From Actinomycetota bacterium (GTDB taxonomy: Bacteria > Actinomycetota > Thermoleophilia > Solirubrobacterales > Solirubrobacteraceae), in assembly GCA_005888335.1 (NCBI GenBank), contig VAWY01000017.1, positions 1 to 34,184 on the forward strand: 34,184 nt of DNA, written 5' to 3'. Positions 22,126 to 31,904 of this stretch are shown here, in pieces (position 1 is the first letter of the stretch; every line of letters begins with the position of its first letter). Made by a program: the position numbers and the translations under genes. The notes beneath the pieces are model-generated. The model did no database searches. It saw only the letters and a list, made by a program, of their open reading frames with translations, and was not told the origin of the DNA.

Positions 22126-23060
22126 CGAGCGCGTGGCAGGAGGCGGTCGTCGTCCAGGCGGGCATGGGCGGCGGGATCACGACCGCGGCGCTGGCCGCCG
22201 CGGTCTCGGCGGCGGGCGGGCTGGGGACGATCGGGCTCGTGGCGCCCGCGCCGATGGCCGCCGAGCTCGCCGCGGCGCGGCGGCTGACCGGCCGGCCGGT
22301 GGCGGCCAACGTGCTGCTGCCCTTCGCGCGCGACGGCCACTGGCGCGCGGCCGCCGACGCCGACGTCGTCGTCACGTTCTGGGGCCGGCCGCGCCGGCGG
22401 ACGCGGCGCCCGTGGCTGCACCAGTGCGGCTCGGTGGAGGAGGTCCTCGAGGCCCACCGGGCCGGGGCCGACGGGGCGATCGTGCAGGGCGTCGAGGCGG
22501 GCGGGCACGTCCGCGGCAGCATGCCGGCGCTCGAGCTGCTGGCCGCCGCACGCGCCCGGGTGCCGGCGTCGTTCACGCTCTGGGTGGCCGGCGGGATCGC
22601 CGAGGCCGCCGACGTGCGCCGCGCGCTCGACGCCGGCGCCGCCGCCGCCGTGGCGGGCACGCGCTTCGTGGCCACCGACGAGAGCGGCGCGCATCCGGGC
22701 TACAAGGCGCGGCTGATCGCGGACACCGAGACCGTGCTGACGCGGCTGTTCGGCACCGGCTGGCACGCGCCGCACCGCGTCCTCGTCAACGACGCGGTGC
22801 GCCGGTGGCGGCGCGCCGAGCCGCTGCTCGGACCGCTGCAGGCGGCGACCGCCCCGCTGCTCGGCCGCGCGCCCGCCCGCCTGCAGGGCGCGCTGCTGCG
22901 CGCGCAGCGCCCGGCCGTGCCGCTGTTCTCGCCCGGCCCGCCGACCGCCGGCGAGCCCGACCGGCTGCTCGAGGCCACCGCGCTGTACGCGGGCCAGACC
23001 GTGGCGCGCATTCACGACGTGCGGCCGGCGGGCGACGTGACGCGCGACCTCATCCCGTAG
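22122..23060 (+). CDS. Nitronate monooxygenase (2-nitropropane dioxygenase) family protein inside the dcw cluster
   Basis: 312 residues from GTG 22122, overlapping the mraY stop. This is an FMN-binding TIM barrel. Seen: QAGMGGGITTAALAAAVSAAGGLGTIG (12-38, the family N-terminal FMN-site pattern), GADGAIVQGVEAGGH (115-129, with the family's active-site His, H129), VAGGI (155-159) and AGTRFVATDESGAH (178-191). The C-terminal ~80 residues are Arg/Ala-rich. Members oxidise nitronates or act as other flavoenzymes (FabK-like enoyl reductases share the fold). Its substrate here is unknown. The coupling to mraY and the 3-nt gap to murD place it firmly in the operon. It is not a member of the usual dcw set. 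Confidence 0.85.
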   Translation: MTSAWQEAVVVQAGMGGGITTAALAAAVSAAGGLGTIGLVAPAPMAAELAAARRLTGRPVAANVLLPFARDGHWRAAADADVVVTFWGRPRRRTRRPWLHQCGSVEEVLEAHRAGADGAIVQGVEAGGHVRGSMPALELLAAARARVPASFTLWVAGGIAEAADVRRALDAGAAAAVAGTRFVATDESGAHPGYKARLIADTETVLTRLFGTGWHAPHRVLVNDAVRRWRRAEPLLGPLQAATAPLLGRAPARLQGALLRAQRPAVPLFSPGPPTAGEPDRLLEATALYAGQTVARIHDVRPAGDVTRDLIP

Positions 23061-23063
23061 CTG

Positions 23064-24320
23064 ATGGCCCATCCGCGTCCGCCCCTGCCGCCCGGCCCGT
23101 GGCTCGTCGTCGGCCTCGCGCGCTCGGGCATCGCCGCCGGCCGCGCGCTCGCGGCGCGCGGGGAGGAGGTCGTCGGCGTCGACGCCGGCCATCCGCAGGC
23201 CGAGGCCGGCTTCCCCGTCCGGCTGGCGAGCGACGGCCTGGCCGAGCTCGAACGCGCCGCCGCGGTGGTCAAGAGCCCGGGCGTGCCGCGCGAGGCGCCG
23301 GTCATCGCGACGGCGCGCGCCCGCGGCATGCCGGTGCTCGGCGAGCTCGAGCTCGCGTGGCGGCTGCTCGACACCCAGCCGTGGGTGGTCGTCACCGGCA
23401 CCAACGGCAAGACGACGACCACCGAGTTGCTCGGCGCCATCTACCGCGAGGCCGCGCTGCCGCACGCCGTCGTCGGCAACGTCGGCACGGCGGCGACCGC
23501 GCTGGTCGGCACGCCGCTCGCGCCCGGCGCGACGATCGTCGCCGAGGCCAGCTCGTTCCAGCTCGAGGACACCGTCGCGCTGGCGCCCGAGGCCGCCGCG
23601 CTGCTCAACCTCGAGCCCGACCACCTCGACCGCCACGGCACGTTCGAGGACTACCGCGAGGCCAAGCTGCGCGCGTTCGCGCGGCAGGGGCCCGACGACG
23701 TCGCCTACGCGCCGCCCGACATCGCGCTGCCCGGCGCGGCGCGGCGCGTCGAAGCGCCGCCACTGGACGCCGCCGACATCCGCGTCCGCGGCCCCCACAA
23801 CCTGGCCAACGCGCGCGCGGCGGCCGCGCTCGCGCTGGCGCGCGGCGTGCCCGAGGAGGCGGTCCGAGCGGCGCTGCGCGCCTTCCCCGGCGTGGCCCAC
23901 CGCCTCGAGGAGGTCGCCGAGCGCGACGGCGTCCTCTACGTCAACGACTCCAAGGCGACCAACGTCGCCTCGACGCTCGTCGCCCTGCGCGCGTTCCCGC
24001 CCGGGACGATCCACCTGCTGCTCGGCGGCCAGGGCAAGGACCAGGACTTCGCGCCGCTGCGCGAGCCGGTCGCGCAGACGTGCCGCGCGGTGTACGTCTT
24101 CGGCGCGGACGCCGGGCCCATCGCCGCGGCGATCCCGGACGCGCGCCGCTTCGCCACGCTCGATCACGCGGTCGCCGAGGCGCGCCGCCACGCGCGCCCA
24201 GGCGACGTCGTGCTGCTCTCGCCGGCGTGCGCGAGCTTCGACCAGTTCCGCGACTTCGAGGCGCGCGGCGACCACTTCCGGGCACTCGCGGGCGTCCAGC
24301 CCGACGCGCGAAGCGGCTGA
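23064..24320 (+). CDS. murD: UDP-MurNAc-L-Ala:D-Glu ligase MurD
   Basis: 418 residues from ATG 23064. It adds D-glutamate to UDP-MurNAc-L-Ala. Seen: a Rossmann-like front (VVGLARSGIAAGRALAARG, 15-33), VVKSPGVP, P-loop GTNGKTT (112-118), AEASSFQLEDT, LNLEPDHLDRHG, NDSKATN, LLLGGQGKDQDF and LLSPACASFDQF. All of these are family hallmarks. Length is normal. It follows the flavoprotein gene by 3 nt. A 106-bp gap with a hairpin follows before ftsW. Confidence 0.95.
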   Translation: MAHPRPPLPPGPWLVVGLARSGIAAGRALAARGEEVVGVDAGHPQAEAGFPVRLASDGLAELERAAAVVKSPGVPREAPVIATARARGMPVLGELELAWRLLDTQPWVVVTGTNGKTTTTELLGAIYREAALPHAVVGNVGTAATALVGTPLAPGATIVAEASSFQLEDTVALAPEAAALLNLEPDHLDRHGTFEDYREAKLRAFARQGPDDVAYAPPDIALPGAARRVEAPPLDAADIRVRGPHNLANARAAAALALARGVPEEAVRAALRAFPGVAHRLEEVAERDGVLYVNDSKATNVASTLVALRAFPPGTIHLLLGGQGKDQDFAPLREPVAQTCRAVYVFGADAGPIAAAIPDARRFATLDHAVAEARRHARPGDVVLLSPACASFDQFRDFEARGDHFRALAGVQPDARSG

Positions 24321-24365
24321 CCTCTGTCTCGCATGGCGGCGCGAGCGGCTGGCCGCTTCGCGCAT

Positions 24366-24387
24366 CGGTCGCCATCCGTGGCGACCG
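24366..24387 (+). terminator. Hairpin between murD and ftsW
   Basis: CGGTCGCCA (24366-24374) pairs with TGGCGACCG (24379-24387) around TCCG. No U-tract follows. This is the largest gap among the co-directional mur genes, so it may be an RNA processing site or a weak terminator. Confidence 0.4.
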
Positions 24388-24426
24388 GGCGCAGGGGTAG
24401 CCGGTCGCGCGTCGAATGGGCCACGG

Positions 24427-25665
24427 ATGGCCCGCCGCCGCCGGTCGCCGCCGCCCCAGCAGCCCCTCGAGCACCGGATCCTGCTGACCGCCACGCTGTG
24501 CCTGCTCGCCGCCGGCGCGGTGATGGTCTACAGCGCGTCGTCCGCTCGCACGCTGCTGCAGGGCCAGGGCGACGGGGCCGGCTACCTCGTCAAGTACGTC
24601 GTCTACGCCGCCGTCGGGCTCGTCGTCATGCAGCTGCTCGCGCGCGGCGGCCTCGGCGTCGTGCGGCGCGTGACCGGGCCACTGCTCGCCACGAGCTTCG
24701 TGCTGCTGCTCGCGGTCAAGGTCCCGCACGTCGGCATCGAGGTCAACGGCGCGCGGCGCTGGCTGGGCGCCGGGCCGGTGCAGTTCCAGCCCTCCGAGCT
24801 GATGAAGCTCGCGCTCGTGCTCTACGCCGTGCGCGTCCTCGCCGACCGCCCGCAGACCGTGCGCAGCGTGCGCGACCTGGCGAGCCCCCTCGGCGTCGTC
24901 GCCGGCGCCGCGCTGCTGCTCGTCGCCTCGCAGCCCGACCTCGGCACCGCGCTGGTCATCGCCTTCACGCTGACCGCGCTGCTCGTCGCCGCCGGCGTGC
25001 CGTTCCGCTTCCTGCTCGCGGGCGCGGCGATCGGCGCGCTGCTCGTGGCGCTCTTCGCGATCGCCGAGCCCTACCGCCGCGCGCGGCTGACGACGTTCCT
25101 GGACCCGTGGGCGCACGCGAACGGCGCCGGCTTCCAGGCGGTCCAGGGCCAGATCGCGATCGGCTCGGGCGGCCTGACCGGCCGCGGCCTGGGCGCCTCG
25201 ATCCAGAAGGTGTTCTTCCTGCCCGAGGCGCACACCGACTTCATCCTCGCGGTCATCGGCGAGGAGCTCGGCGTGCTGGGCGTGTGGGTGCTGCTGCTCC
25301 TCTACGGCCTGGTCGGCTACGGCGGCCTGCGCGCCGCGCGGCGGGCGCGCGGCGCCTACGCCGCGCTGCTCGCCGCCGGGATCACCGCGCTGATCCTCTC
25401 CCAGGCGCTGCTCAACGTCTTCGCCGTGCTCGGCCTCGCGCCGCTGACCGGCGTGCCGCTGCCGTTCATCTCGAGCGGCTCGTCGAGCCTGCTCGTCCTG
25501 CTGGCCGGCATGGGCCTGCTGCTCAACGTGGCGGGCGGCGGTCAGGCGCACCTCGAGGCCGTTTCGCAAGGATCCCGGCGTGGCGAAGCGGATCCTCATC
25601 GCGGCGGGCGGGACGGCAGGGCACGTCGTGCCCGCGCTGGCGGTCGCCGACGCGCTGCGAGCTGA
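24427..25665 (+). CDS. ftsW: SEDS-family peptidoglycan polymerase FtsW
   Basis: 412 residues from ATG 24427, about ten membrane segments. It polymerises lipid II at the septum with FtsI. Seen: LLAAGAVMVYSASS, NGARRWLGAGPVQFQPSELMKLALVLY (the SEDS signature), VASQPDLGTALVI, LPEAHTDFILAVIGEELG with the conserved acidic region, and PLTGVPLPFISSGSSSLL. The last ~29 residues (from RRGEADPHR) lie in the murG overlap, use unusual codons, and look like a shadow of murG. The natural end may have been lost. The overlap with murG is 86 nt. Confidence 0.94.
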   Translation: MARRRRSPPPQQPLEHRILLTATLCLLAAGAVMVYSASSARTLLQGQGDGAGYLVKYVVYAAVGLVVMQLLARGGLGVVRRVTGPLLATSFVLLLAVKVPHVGIEVNGARRWLGAGPVQFQPSELMKLALVLYAVRVLADRPQTVRSVRDLASPLGVVAGAALLLVASQPDLGTALVIAFTLTALLVAAGVPFRFLLAGAAIGALLVALFAIAEPYRRARLTTFLDPWAHANGAGFQAVQGQIAIGSGGLTGRGLGASIQKVFFLPEAHTDFILAVIGEELGVLGVWVLLLLYGLVGYGGLRAARRARGAYAALLAAGITALILSQALLNVFAVLGLAPLTGVPLPFISSGSSSLLVLLAGMGLLLNVAGGGQAHLEAVSQGSRRGEADPHRGGRDGRARRARAGGRRRAAS

Positions 25666-26644
25666 GGGCGCCGAGGTCGCCTTCGTCGGCGGGGAGCGCG
25701 CCGAGGCCGCGCTGGTCCCCCAGGCCGGCTACGAGCTGCACCAGCTCGGGGCGCTGCGCGGCCTGGACCGCCGCAACCCGCTGCGCGCCGCGCGCGCCGC
25801 GCTGCGCGCGCTCGGCGCCGTGCGCACCTCGCTGCGCCTCCTGCGCGACGTGCGCCCGGCCGCGGTGCTCGGCGCGGGCGGCTACGTCGCCGGGCCGGTC
25901 GGGCTGGCCGCCGTGCTGCGCCGCGTGCCGATCGTCCTCGCCGAGGCCGATTCGCACCTCGGGCTGACCAACCGCCTGCTCGCGCCGTTCGCCCGCCGGG
26001 TCTGCCTCGCCTTCCCGCTCGACGGCCGCACGCCGCCGCGCTACCGCGTGACCGGCCGGCCCATCCCCCCGCCGGCCACCGACCGCCGCGCGGCCCGCGC
26101 GCGGTTCGGCCTCGCCGGGGGCGAGACGTGCGTGGTGGTCTTCGGCGGCTCGCTCGGGGCGCGCTCGATCAACGAGGCGGCGATCGAGGCCTTCGCCGGC
26201 CGCGACTTCCGTGTCCTGCACATCTGCGGGGAGCGCGACTACCCGAGCCTGCGCGACCGGGTCCCGCGGCCGGGCTACGACCTGCGGCCCTACCTCGACC
26301 TGGCCGCGTTCGGTGACGCGCTGCTCGCCGCCGACCTCGTGGTCGCCCGCTCGGGCGGCTCGGTCTTCGAGATCGCCGCGCACGGGCGCCCGGCGCTGCT
26401 GGTGCCCTATCCGCACGCCGCCGCCGACCACCAGACGACCAACGCCCGCTGGATGGCCGACCACGGCGCGGCGATCGTCGTCGCCGACGCCGAGCTGACC
26501 GCGCCGCGCCTGGCCCAGGAGGTCGCGGGACTGCTCGGCGACCGCGGCCGGCTGGCCGCGATGGCGCGCGCCTCGTCCGCGCTCGCCCGCCCGCGCGCCG
26601 CGCTTGACGTAGCCGAGGAGGTCCTCGAGGCTGGGCGCCCATGA
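25580..26644 (+). CDS. murG: Lipid II synthase MurG (UDP-GlcNAc transferase)
   Basis: 354 residues from GTG 25580, preceded by AAGGAT at 25569. This peripheral membrane GT28 enzyme adds GlcNAc to lipid I. Seen: IAAGGTAGHVVPALAVADAL (7-26), GAGGYVAGPVGLAAVL, a VVVFGGSLGARSINEA nucleotide-sugar loop, VVARSGGSVFEIAAHGRPALLVPYPHAAADHQTTNA (split over the donor site), and a C-terminal closing helix. Two changes from the usual motifs are EADSHLGLTN in place of EQN..PG.tN and H in DHQTTNA, which is normal. The stop overlaps the methyltransferase ATG. Confidence 0.94.
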   Translation: MAKRILIAAGGTAGHVVPALAVADALRAEGAEVAFVGGERAEAALVPQAGYELHQLGALRGLDRRNPLRAARAALRALGAVRTSLRLLRDVRPAAVLGAGGYVAGPVGLAAVLRRVPIVLAEADSHLGLTNRLLAPFARRVCLAFPLDGRTPPRYRVTGRPIPPPATDRRAARARFGLAGGETCVVVFGGSLGARSINEAAIEAFAGRDFRVLHICGERDYPSLRDRVPRPGYDLRPYLDLAAFGDALLAADLVVARSGGSVFEIAAHGRPALLVPYPHAAADHQTTNARWMADHGAAIVVADAELTAPRLAQEVAGLLGDRGRLAAMARASSALARPRAALDVAEEVLEAGRP

Positions 26645-27324
26645 GCGTGTGGGAACGCGTCTTCGCGGCCGGCTACGACCGCTTCATGGCCACCGCCGAG
26701 CGCGCCGACCTGGGCGCGCGGCGCGCCGCCCTGCTGGCCGAGGCGCGCGGGCGCGTCCTCGAGCTCGGCGCGGGCACCGGCGTCAACCTGCCCTACTACG
26801 GCCCGGACGTCGCCGAGGTCGTGCTGCTCGAGCCCTCCGAGCCGATGGCGCGCCGGCTGCAGCGCAAGCTCGGCGCCCGCGAACCGGATGTCCGCGCAAG
26901 CGAGACGGACCTCGCCGCGCGGGTGCCCGCCCGCGTCGTGCTCGCGCCCGCCGAGGCGCTCCCGTTCCCCGACGCGAGCTTCGACACGGTCGTCGCCACG
27001 CTCGTGCTGTGCACGGTGACCGACCCCGAGCGCGTGCTCGCCGAGGTCGAGCGGGTCCTCACCCCGGACGGGCGGCTGCTGTTCCTCGAGCACGTCCGTG
27101 CCACCGACGAGCGCCTCGCCCGCTGGCAGACTCGCCTCAACCCGATCCAGAAGCGCTTCGCGTGCGGGTGCCACCTCGACCGCCCGACGCCCGACCTCAT
27201 CGCCCGCCGCTTCGAGATCGTCGCCCTGGAGCGCGACCGCATGCGCAAGTCGCCGCCCACCCACGGGCAGCTGGCGGTCGGTCAGGCGACCCAGCGCCAG
27301 GTGGCGAACCGCACCGAGCAGTAG
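26641..27324 (+). CDS. Class I SAM-dependent methyltransferase
   Basis: 227 residues from ATG 26641, overlapping the murG stop (ATGA). The SAM motif I is LELGAGTGVNLP (40-51). Motif II is VVLLEPSEPM, and the PFPDASFDTVVATLVLCTV segment is typical of Methyltransf_11. RLNPIQKRFACGCHLDRPT recalls METTL7-like and phospholipid-methylating relatives. The substrate is unknown; a lipid, quinone or thiol is possible. It is translationally coupled to murG but is not a normal dcw member. Its 3' end overlaps the inverted mannosyltransferase by 43 nt. Confidence 0.85.
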   Translation: MSVWERVFAAGYDRFMATAERADLGARRAALLAEARGRVLELGAGTGVNLPYYGPDVAEVVLLEPSEPMARRLQRKLGAREPDVRASETDLAARVPARVVLAPAEALPFPDASFDTVVATLVLCTVTDPERVLAEVERVLTPDGRLLFLEHVRATDERLARWQTRLNPIQKRFACGCHLDRPTPDLIARRFEIVALERDRMRKSPPTHGQLAVGQATQRQVANRTEQ

Positions 27325-28517
27325 GCCAGCCCGAGCGCGAAGAGCGCGCACAGCGCCAGGTACGCGCGCCGCCGGCGCTGCAGCACGAGCGCCAGCCACA
27401 GGAACAGCGGGAAGACGACCGCGACGTAGCGGATCGAGCCGTTGAGCGGGCCGATGTCGCGCGGCGTCGACAGCGCGGGCCCGAGGGCGGCGATCGCGTA
27501 GGCGCCGTAGGCCGCGGGCAGGCGCTTGAACGAGGCGACCGCGATGGCCAGCGCGCCGGCGCAGACGACGAACAGCGCGCCCTTGTTCACCGCTCCGCCG
27601 AGGTGGCCGGCGGCGAGGTCCTGCAGCGGCTTGATCGCCCCGAGCACCACCCCGGAGAACGGGCCCTTGAACTCGCGCCCGAAGTAGCTCTCCTGCGAGG
27701 TCCAGGCGGTGAAGGGGTCGTCGAACTTGTGCCACATGAGCGCGGCGACGGCCGCGCAGCCGAGCGGGACGAGCGCCAGCCAGAGCGCGTCGCGGCGCAC
27801 CGGGAAGCGCCCGCGTTCGCCCGGCCGGTCCGCGCGCGGCCCCCACAGGTACAGCACGACCAGCGGGACCAGCAGCATCACGCCGACGTTGCGCGTCGCG
27901 GCGGCGAGGCCCCCGAGGATGCCCGCCCAGGCCCAGCGCCCGCTGCGTGCCGCCAGGAACGCCCCGACCGACAGCGCCAGGAACAGGCCCTCGGTGTAGA
28001 CCGCCGAGAAGAAGAGCGACGCGGGGAACAGCGCGAGCAGCCACACCGCGCGGCGCGCGACGAGCGAGCTGCCGGTCTCCAGGACGGCGAGGCGGTCGAA
28101 GAGCACCAGTCCGACGGCGAAGGCGACGAGCGAGATCAGCGTGCCGGCCACCACCGTCGAGCCGACGATCCCGTCGAGCGCGCCGGTGAGCAGGGGGTAC
28201 AGCGGGAAGAAGCCGGCCTGCTTGAGCTGCGTGTAGCCGTGCCGGGCGATCTCGACGTAGTAGACCGAGTCCCAGCGCATCACCGGCGCGCCGATGACCT
28301 CGCCGACGCTGCCCAGCCCCGCGGTGAGGTTCGTCGGGTCGGCGCGCGCCCGCCAGCCGCTATAGCCCAGGGCGAGCATCGCCGGCATCCCCGCGCCCCA
28401 GACGACCAGCCGCGAGGCGAGCAGCGGCCAGGCGATCGCGCGCAGCGCGCGAGGCAGGCGCAGGGCGGCGAGCGGCGTGCGGCGTGCGGTCGTCGAGACG
28501 GCCACGAAGGCGGTCAC
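27282..28517 (-). CDS. PIG-V-like (GPI mannosyltransferase 2 family) membrane glycosyltransferase
   Basis: 411 residues on the minus strand from GTG 28517. Several membrane segments and GT-C features are present: MRWDSVYYVEIARHGY (80-95), with the acidic residue of the first loop, and FFPLYPLL (103-110). AATRNVGVMLLVPLV and FSAVYTEGLFLALSVGAF match the PIG-V hallmark order. Bacterial members probably use polyprenyl-phosphate sugars to mannosylate lipids, glycans or proteins outside the membrane. The target here is unknown. It is opposite in direction to its dcw neighbours, with a 43-nt convergent overlap on one side and a 17-nt divergent gap to murC on the other. Confidence 0.82.
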   Translation of the reverse strand: MTAFVAVSTTARRTPLAALRLPRALRAIAWPLLASRLVVWGAGMPAMLALGYSGWRARADPTNLTAGLGSVGEVIGAPVMRWDSVYYVEIARHGYTQLKQAGFFPLYPLLTGALDGIVGSTVVAGTLISLVAFAVGLVLFDRLAVLETGSSLVARRAVWLLALFPASLFFSAVYTEGLFLALSVGAFLAARSGRWAWAGILGGLAAATRNVGVMLLVPLVVLYLWGPRADRPGERGRFPVRRDALWLALVPLGCAAVAALMWHKFDDPFTAWTSQESYFGREFKGPFSGVVLGAIKPLQDLAAGHLGGAVNKGALFVVCAGALAIAVASFKRLPAAYGAYAIAALGPALSTPRDIGPLNGSIRYVAVVFPLFLWLALVLQRRRRAYLALCALFALGLAYCSVRFATWRWVA

Positions 28518-28519
28518 GG

Positions 28520-28525
28520 TAGCGT
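28520..28525 (+). promoter_or_regulatory. -10 element (TAGCGT) of murC, leaderless type
   Basis: TAGCGT ends 9 nt before ATG 28535. It is needed because the upstream gene is inverted, so murC cannot be read from the murG operon without crossing it. No clear -35 or Shine-Dalgarno is seen. Confidence 0.45.
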
Positions 28526-29779
28526 CGGCTCGCGATGAGCGATTCGCGACCGTGGACCGGCCGGCGCCTGCACATCGTGGGGATCGGCGGCGCGGGCATG
28601 AGCGGCTACGCGCTCGTCTCGGCCACGCTCGGCGCGACGGTGAGCGGCAGCGACCGCGTCGATTCGCCGGCGCTGGCCCGCCTGCGGGCGGCCGGCGTCG
28701 ACGCGCGCTCCGGCCACGACGCGGCCAACGTGCCCCCAGGCGGCGACGTCGAGGTCGTCCTCTCGAGCGCCGTCCCGCCCGACAACGCCGAGCGGCTCGC
28801 CGCGCTCGACCGCGGCCTGCCCGTCCACTCGCGCGCCGACCTGCTCGCCGAGCTCACCGCCCTCAAGCGCGTCATCGCCGTCGCCGGCGCGCACGGCAAG
28901 ACCACGACGACGTCGATGGCCGCCCACGCCCTGATCGGCTGCGGGCTCGATCCCGGCTACCTCATCGGCGGCACGCTGTCGACGACCGGCACGAACGCGG
29001 CGTGGGGGACGGGGGAGTGGCTGGTCGTCGAGGCCGACGAGTCCGACCGCTCGATGCTGCGCCTGCACGTCGACGTCGCCGTGCTCACCAACGTCGAGCT
29101 CGACCACCACGCCGCGTACGCGTCGCTCGGCGAGCTGCGCGACGCCTATCGCGCGTTCCTGGCCCGCGCGCCCGAGGCGGTCGTCTGGGACCGTCCGGAC
29201 CTCCTCGCGCTGCGCGACGGCGCCGTCGTGCCGTACGACGCCGCCGGCGTCGCGCTGACGCCGGGCGGCTCGCGCTTCGCGTGGCGCGGGCTCGAGGTGC
29301 GCCTGCGCGTCCCCGGCCTGCACAACGCGCGCAACGCCGCGGCCGCGCTCGAAGCATGCGCGCTGGCCGGCGCCGACCCCGCCGCCGCCGCGAGCGCGCT
29401 GGCCGACTTCGCCGGCGCCGGCCGGCGCTTCGAGCGCCTGGGGACGACGGCGTCGGGCGCGCTGGTCATCGACGACTACGCCCACCACCCGACCGAGGTC
29501 GCGGCGACGATCGAGGCCGCGCGCACGCTCGACGGCGCGCAGCGCGTGTGGGCGGTCTTCCAGCCGCACCTGTTCAGCCGCACCGCGCTGCTGGCGCGCG
29601 AGTTCGGCGCCGCGCTGGCGCGCGCCGACACGGTCGCCGTCCTCGACGTCTACCCGGCGCGCGAGCGCGCCGAGGACTTCCCGGGCGTCACCGGGCGGCT
29701 GCTCGCCGAGACCGCCGCCGACGCGGCGGGCGGGCGGTCCGTGTTCTGGCTGCCGTCCTTCGCCGACGCCCAGCGCGTG

Positions 29780-30877
<1,098 letters not shown>

Positions 30878-30884
30878 GCGCAGG

Positions 30885-30890
30885 AGGGTA
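30885..30890 (-). promoter_or_regulatory. -10 element (TACCCT) of murB, leaderless type
   Basis: On the minus strand TACCCT ends 7 nt before GTG 30877. The 43-nt gap to the divergent ftsQ leaves little room for a leader, which fits. Confidence 0.45.
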
Positions 30891-30920
30891 GGGCGGAGGC
30901 GTCGAATCCCCGCACCAGGA

Positions 30921-31724
30921 GTGCGACGGATCGCTGCCGCAGCCCCCGGCTGGACCCTGTTGCGCCGCGGCGCGCGGCGCTCGATCGTGCCGCGGATTCT
31001 GGACCATCCGCTGATCCTCGCGGCGCCGGTCGCCGCCGCCGTGCTGCTGGCCGGCGCCTACCTGTGGGTGCGCGACTCGACGCTCGTGCGCGTCGAGCAC
31101 GTGGCGGTGGTCGGCGCGAAGGGGCCCGACGCTCCGCGCGTGCGGGCTGCACTGGTCGATGCCGCCCGTCAGATGACCACGCTGCATGTGCGCCTCGACG
31201 CGCTGCGCGACGCGGTGCGCTCGTTTCCGACGGTGCGCGACGTGCGCGCCGAACGCGACCTGCCGCACGGGCTGAAGGTGATCGTGCTGGGGCGCCCAGC
31301 GGTCGCGGCGCTGAGCTCGGCCGGCGCTCGCGTGCCGGTCGCCGCCGACGGGACGCTGCTGCGCGGCTCGCCGGTCCCCGGCAACGTGCCCGCGGTCCGG
31401 ATCGCCGCGCCGCCCGCGGGCGCGCGGCTGGCGGACCCCCGCGCCGAGCGCGAGCTGGCGCTTGTCCTCGCTGCGCCCGCCGCCATGCGCCGCCACGTCG
31501 GCCGCGCCTTCCTCGGCGAGCAGGGACTCGAAGCCGACCTGCGCGACGGCCCGGCGATCATCATCGGCGACGGCAGTCGCCTGCGGGCCAAGTGGGTGGC
31601 CGCGGCGCGCGTCCTCAGCGACCCCGGCGCGCGCGGCGCGCGCTACGTCGACGTCCGCGTTCCCGAGCGTGCGGTGGCCGGCGGGCTGTCGCAAGAGGAG
31701 GACCAACCCTCGACTACAGGTTGA
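30921..31724 (+). CDS. ftsQ: Cell division protein FtsQ
   Basis: 267 residues from GTG 30921. A short Arg-rich cytoplasmic tail leads to one membrane segment (about 31-50, LILAAPVAAAVLLAGAYLWV). A POTRA domain follows (VRVEHVAVVGAKG, then MTTLHVRLDALRDAVRSFPTVRDVRAERDLPHGLKVIV, about 57-128) and a beta domain ending WVAAARVLSDPGARGARYVDVRVPERAVAG. FtsQ bridges FtsL/FtsB to the divisome. AGGAG lies just 1 nt before the GTG, too close for a normal ribosome site. The gene directly precedes ftsZ; ftsA is absent, as in Actinobacteria. Confidence 0.9.
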   Translation: MRRIAAAAPGWTLLRRGARRSIVPRILDHPLILAAPVAAAVLLAGAYLWVRDSTLVRVEHVAVVGAKGPDAPRVRAALVDAARQMTTLHVRLDALRDAVRSFPTVRDVRAERDLPHGLKVIVLGRPAVAALSSAGARVPVAADGTLLRGSPVPGNVPAVRIAAPPAGARLADPRAERELALVLAAPAAMRRHVGRAFLGEQGLEADLRDGPAIIIGDGSRLRAKWVAAARVLSDPGARGARYVDVRVPERAVAGGLSQEEDQPSTTG

Positions 31725-31803
31725 GGCAAGCGAAATCGCGTTTCTGCTGCACAGGTCGAGGGTTCGGCGATCTGCAACGGATCTTGCTGTCCTAGACTCC
31801 GCG

Positions 31804-31833
31804 TTGACTTTCCGTGACCGCCGTGCATACCGT
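31804..31833 (+). promoter_or_regulatory. Promoter of ftsZ
   Basis: TTGACT (-35, 31804-31809), an 18-bp spacer and TACCGT (-10, 31828-31833) would start RNA near 31840, about 65 nt before ATG 31905. A second TAGACT at 31793-31798 may be another -10. The 180-bp ftsQ-ftsZ gap (31725-31904) otherwise holds no gene. FtsZ commonly has its own promoters. Confidence 0.55.
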
Positions 31834-31904
31834 GCATCGCGGGTCGGGCGGGTGTGCGCCCGCAAAACTCTCAACTAATACTCGAGGCCTCGGACGACAT
31901 CACC

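Noticed and set aside
31854..31904. Upstream GTG start for ftsZ
   Set aside because: The added codons (TCT, CAA, CTA, ATA) are unlike the gene and the added residues do not resemble FtsZ N-termini. ATG 31905 gives a standard start.
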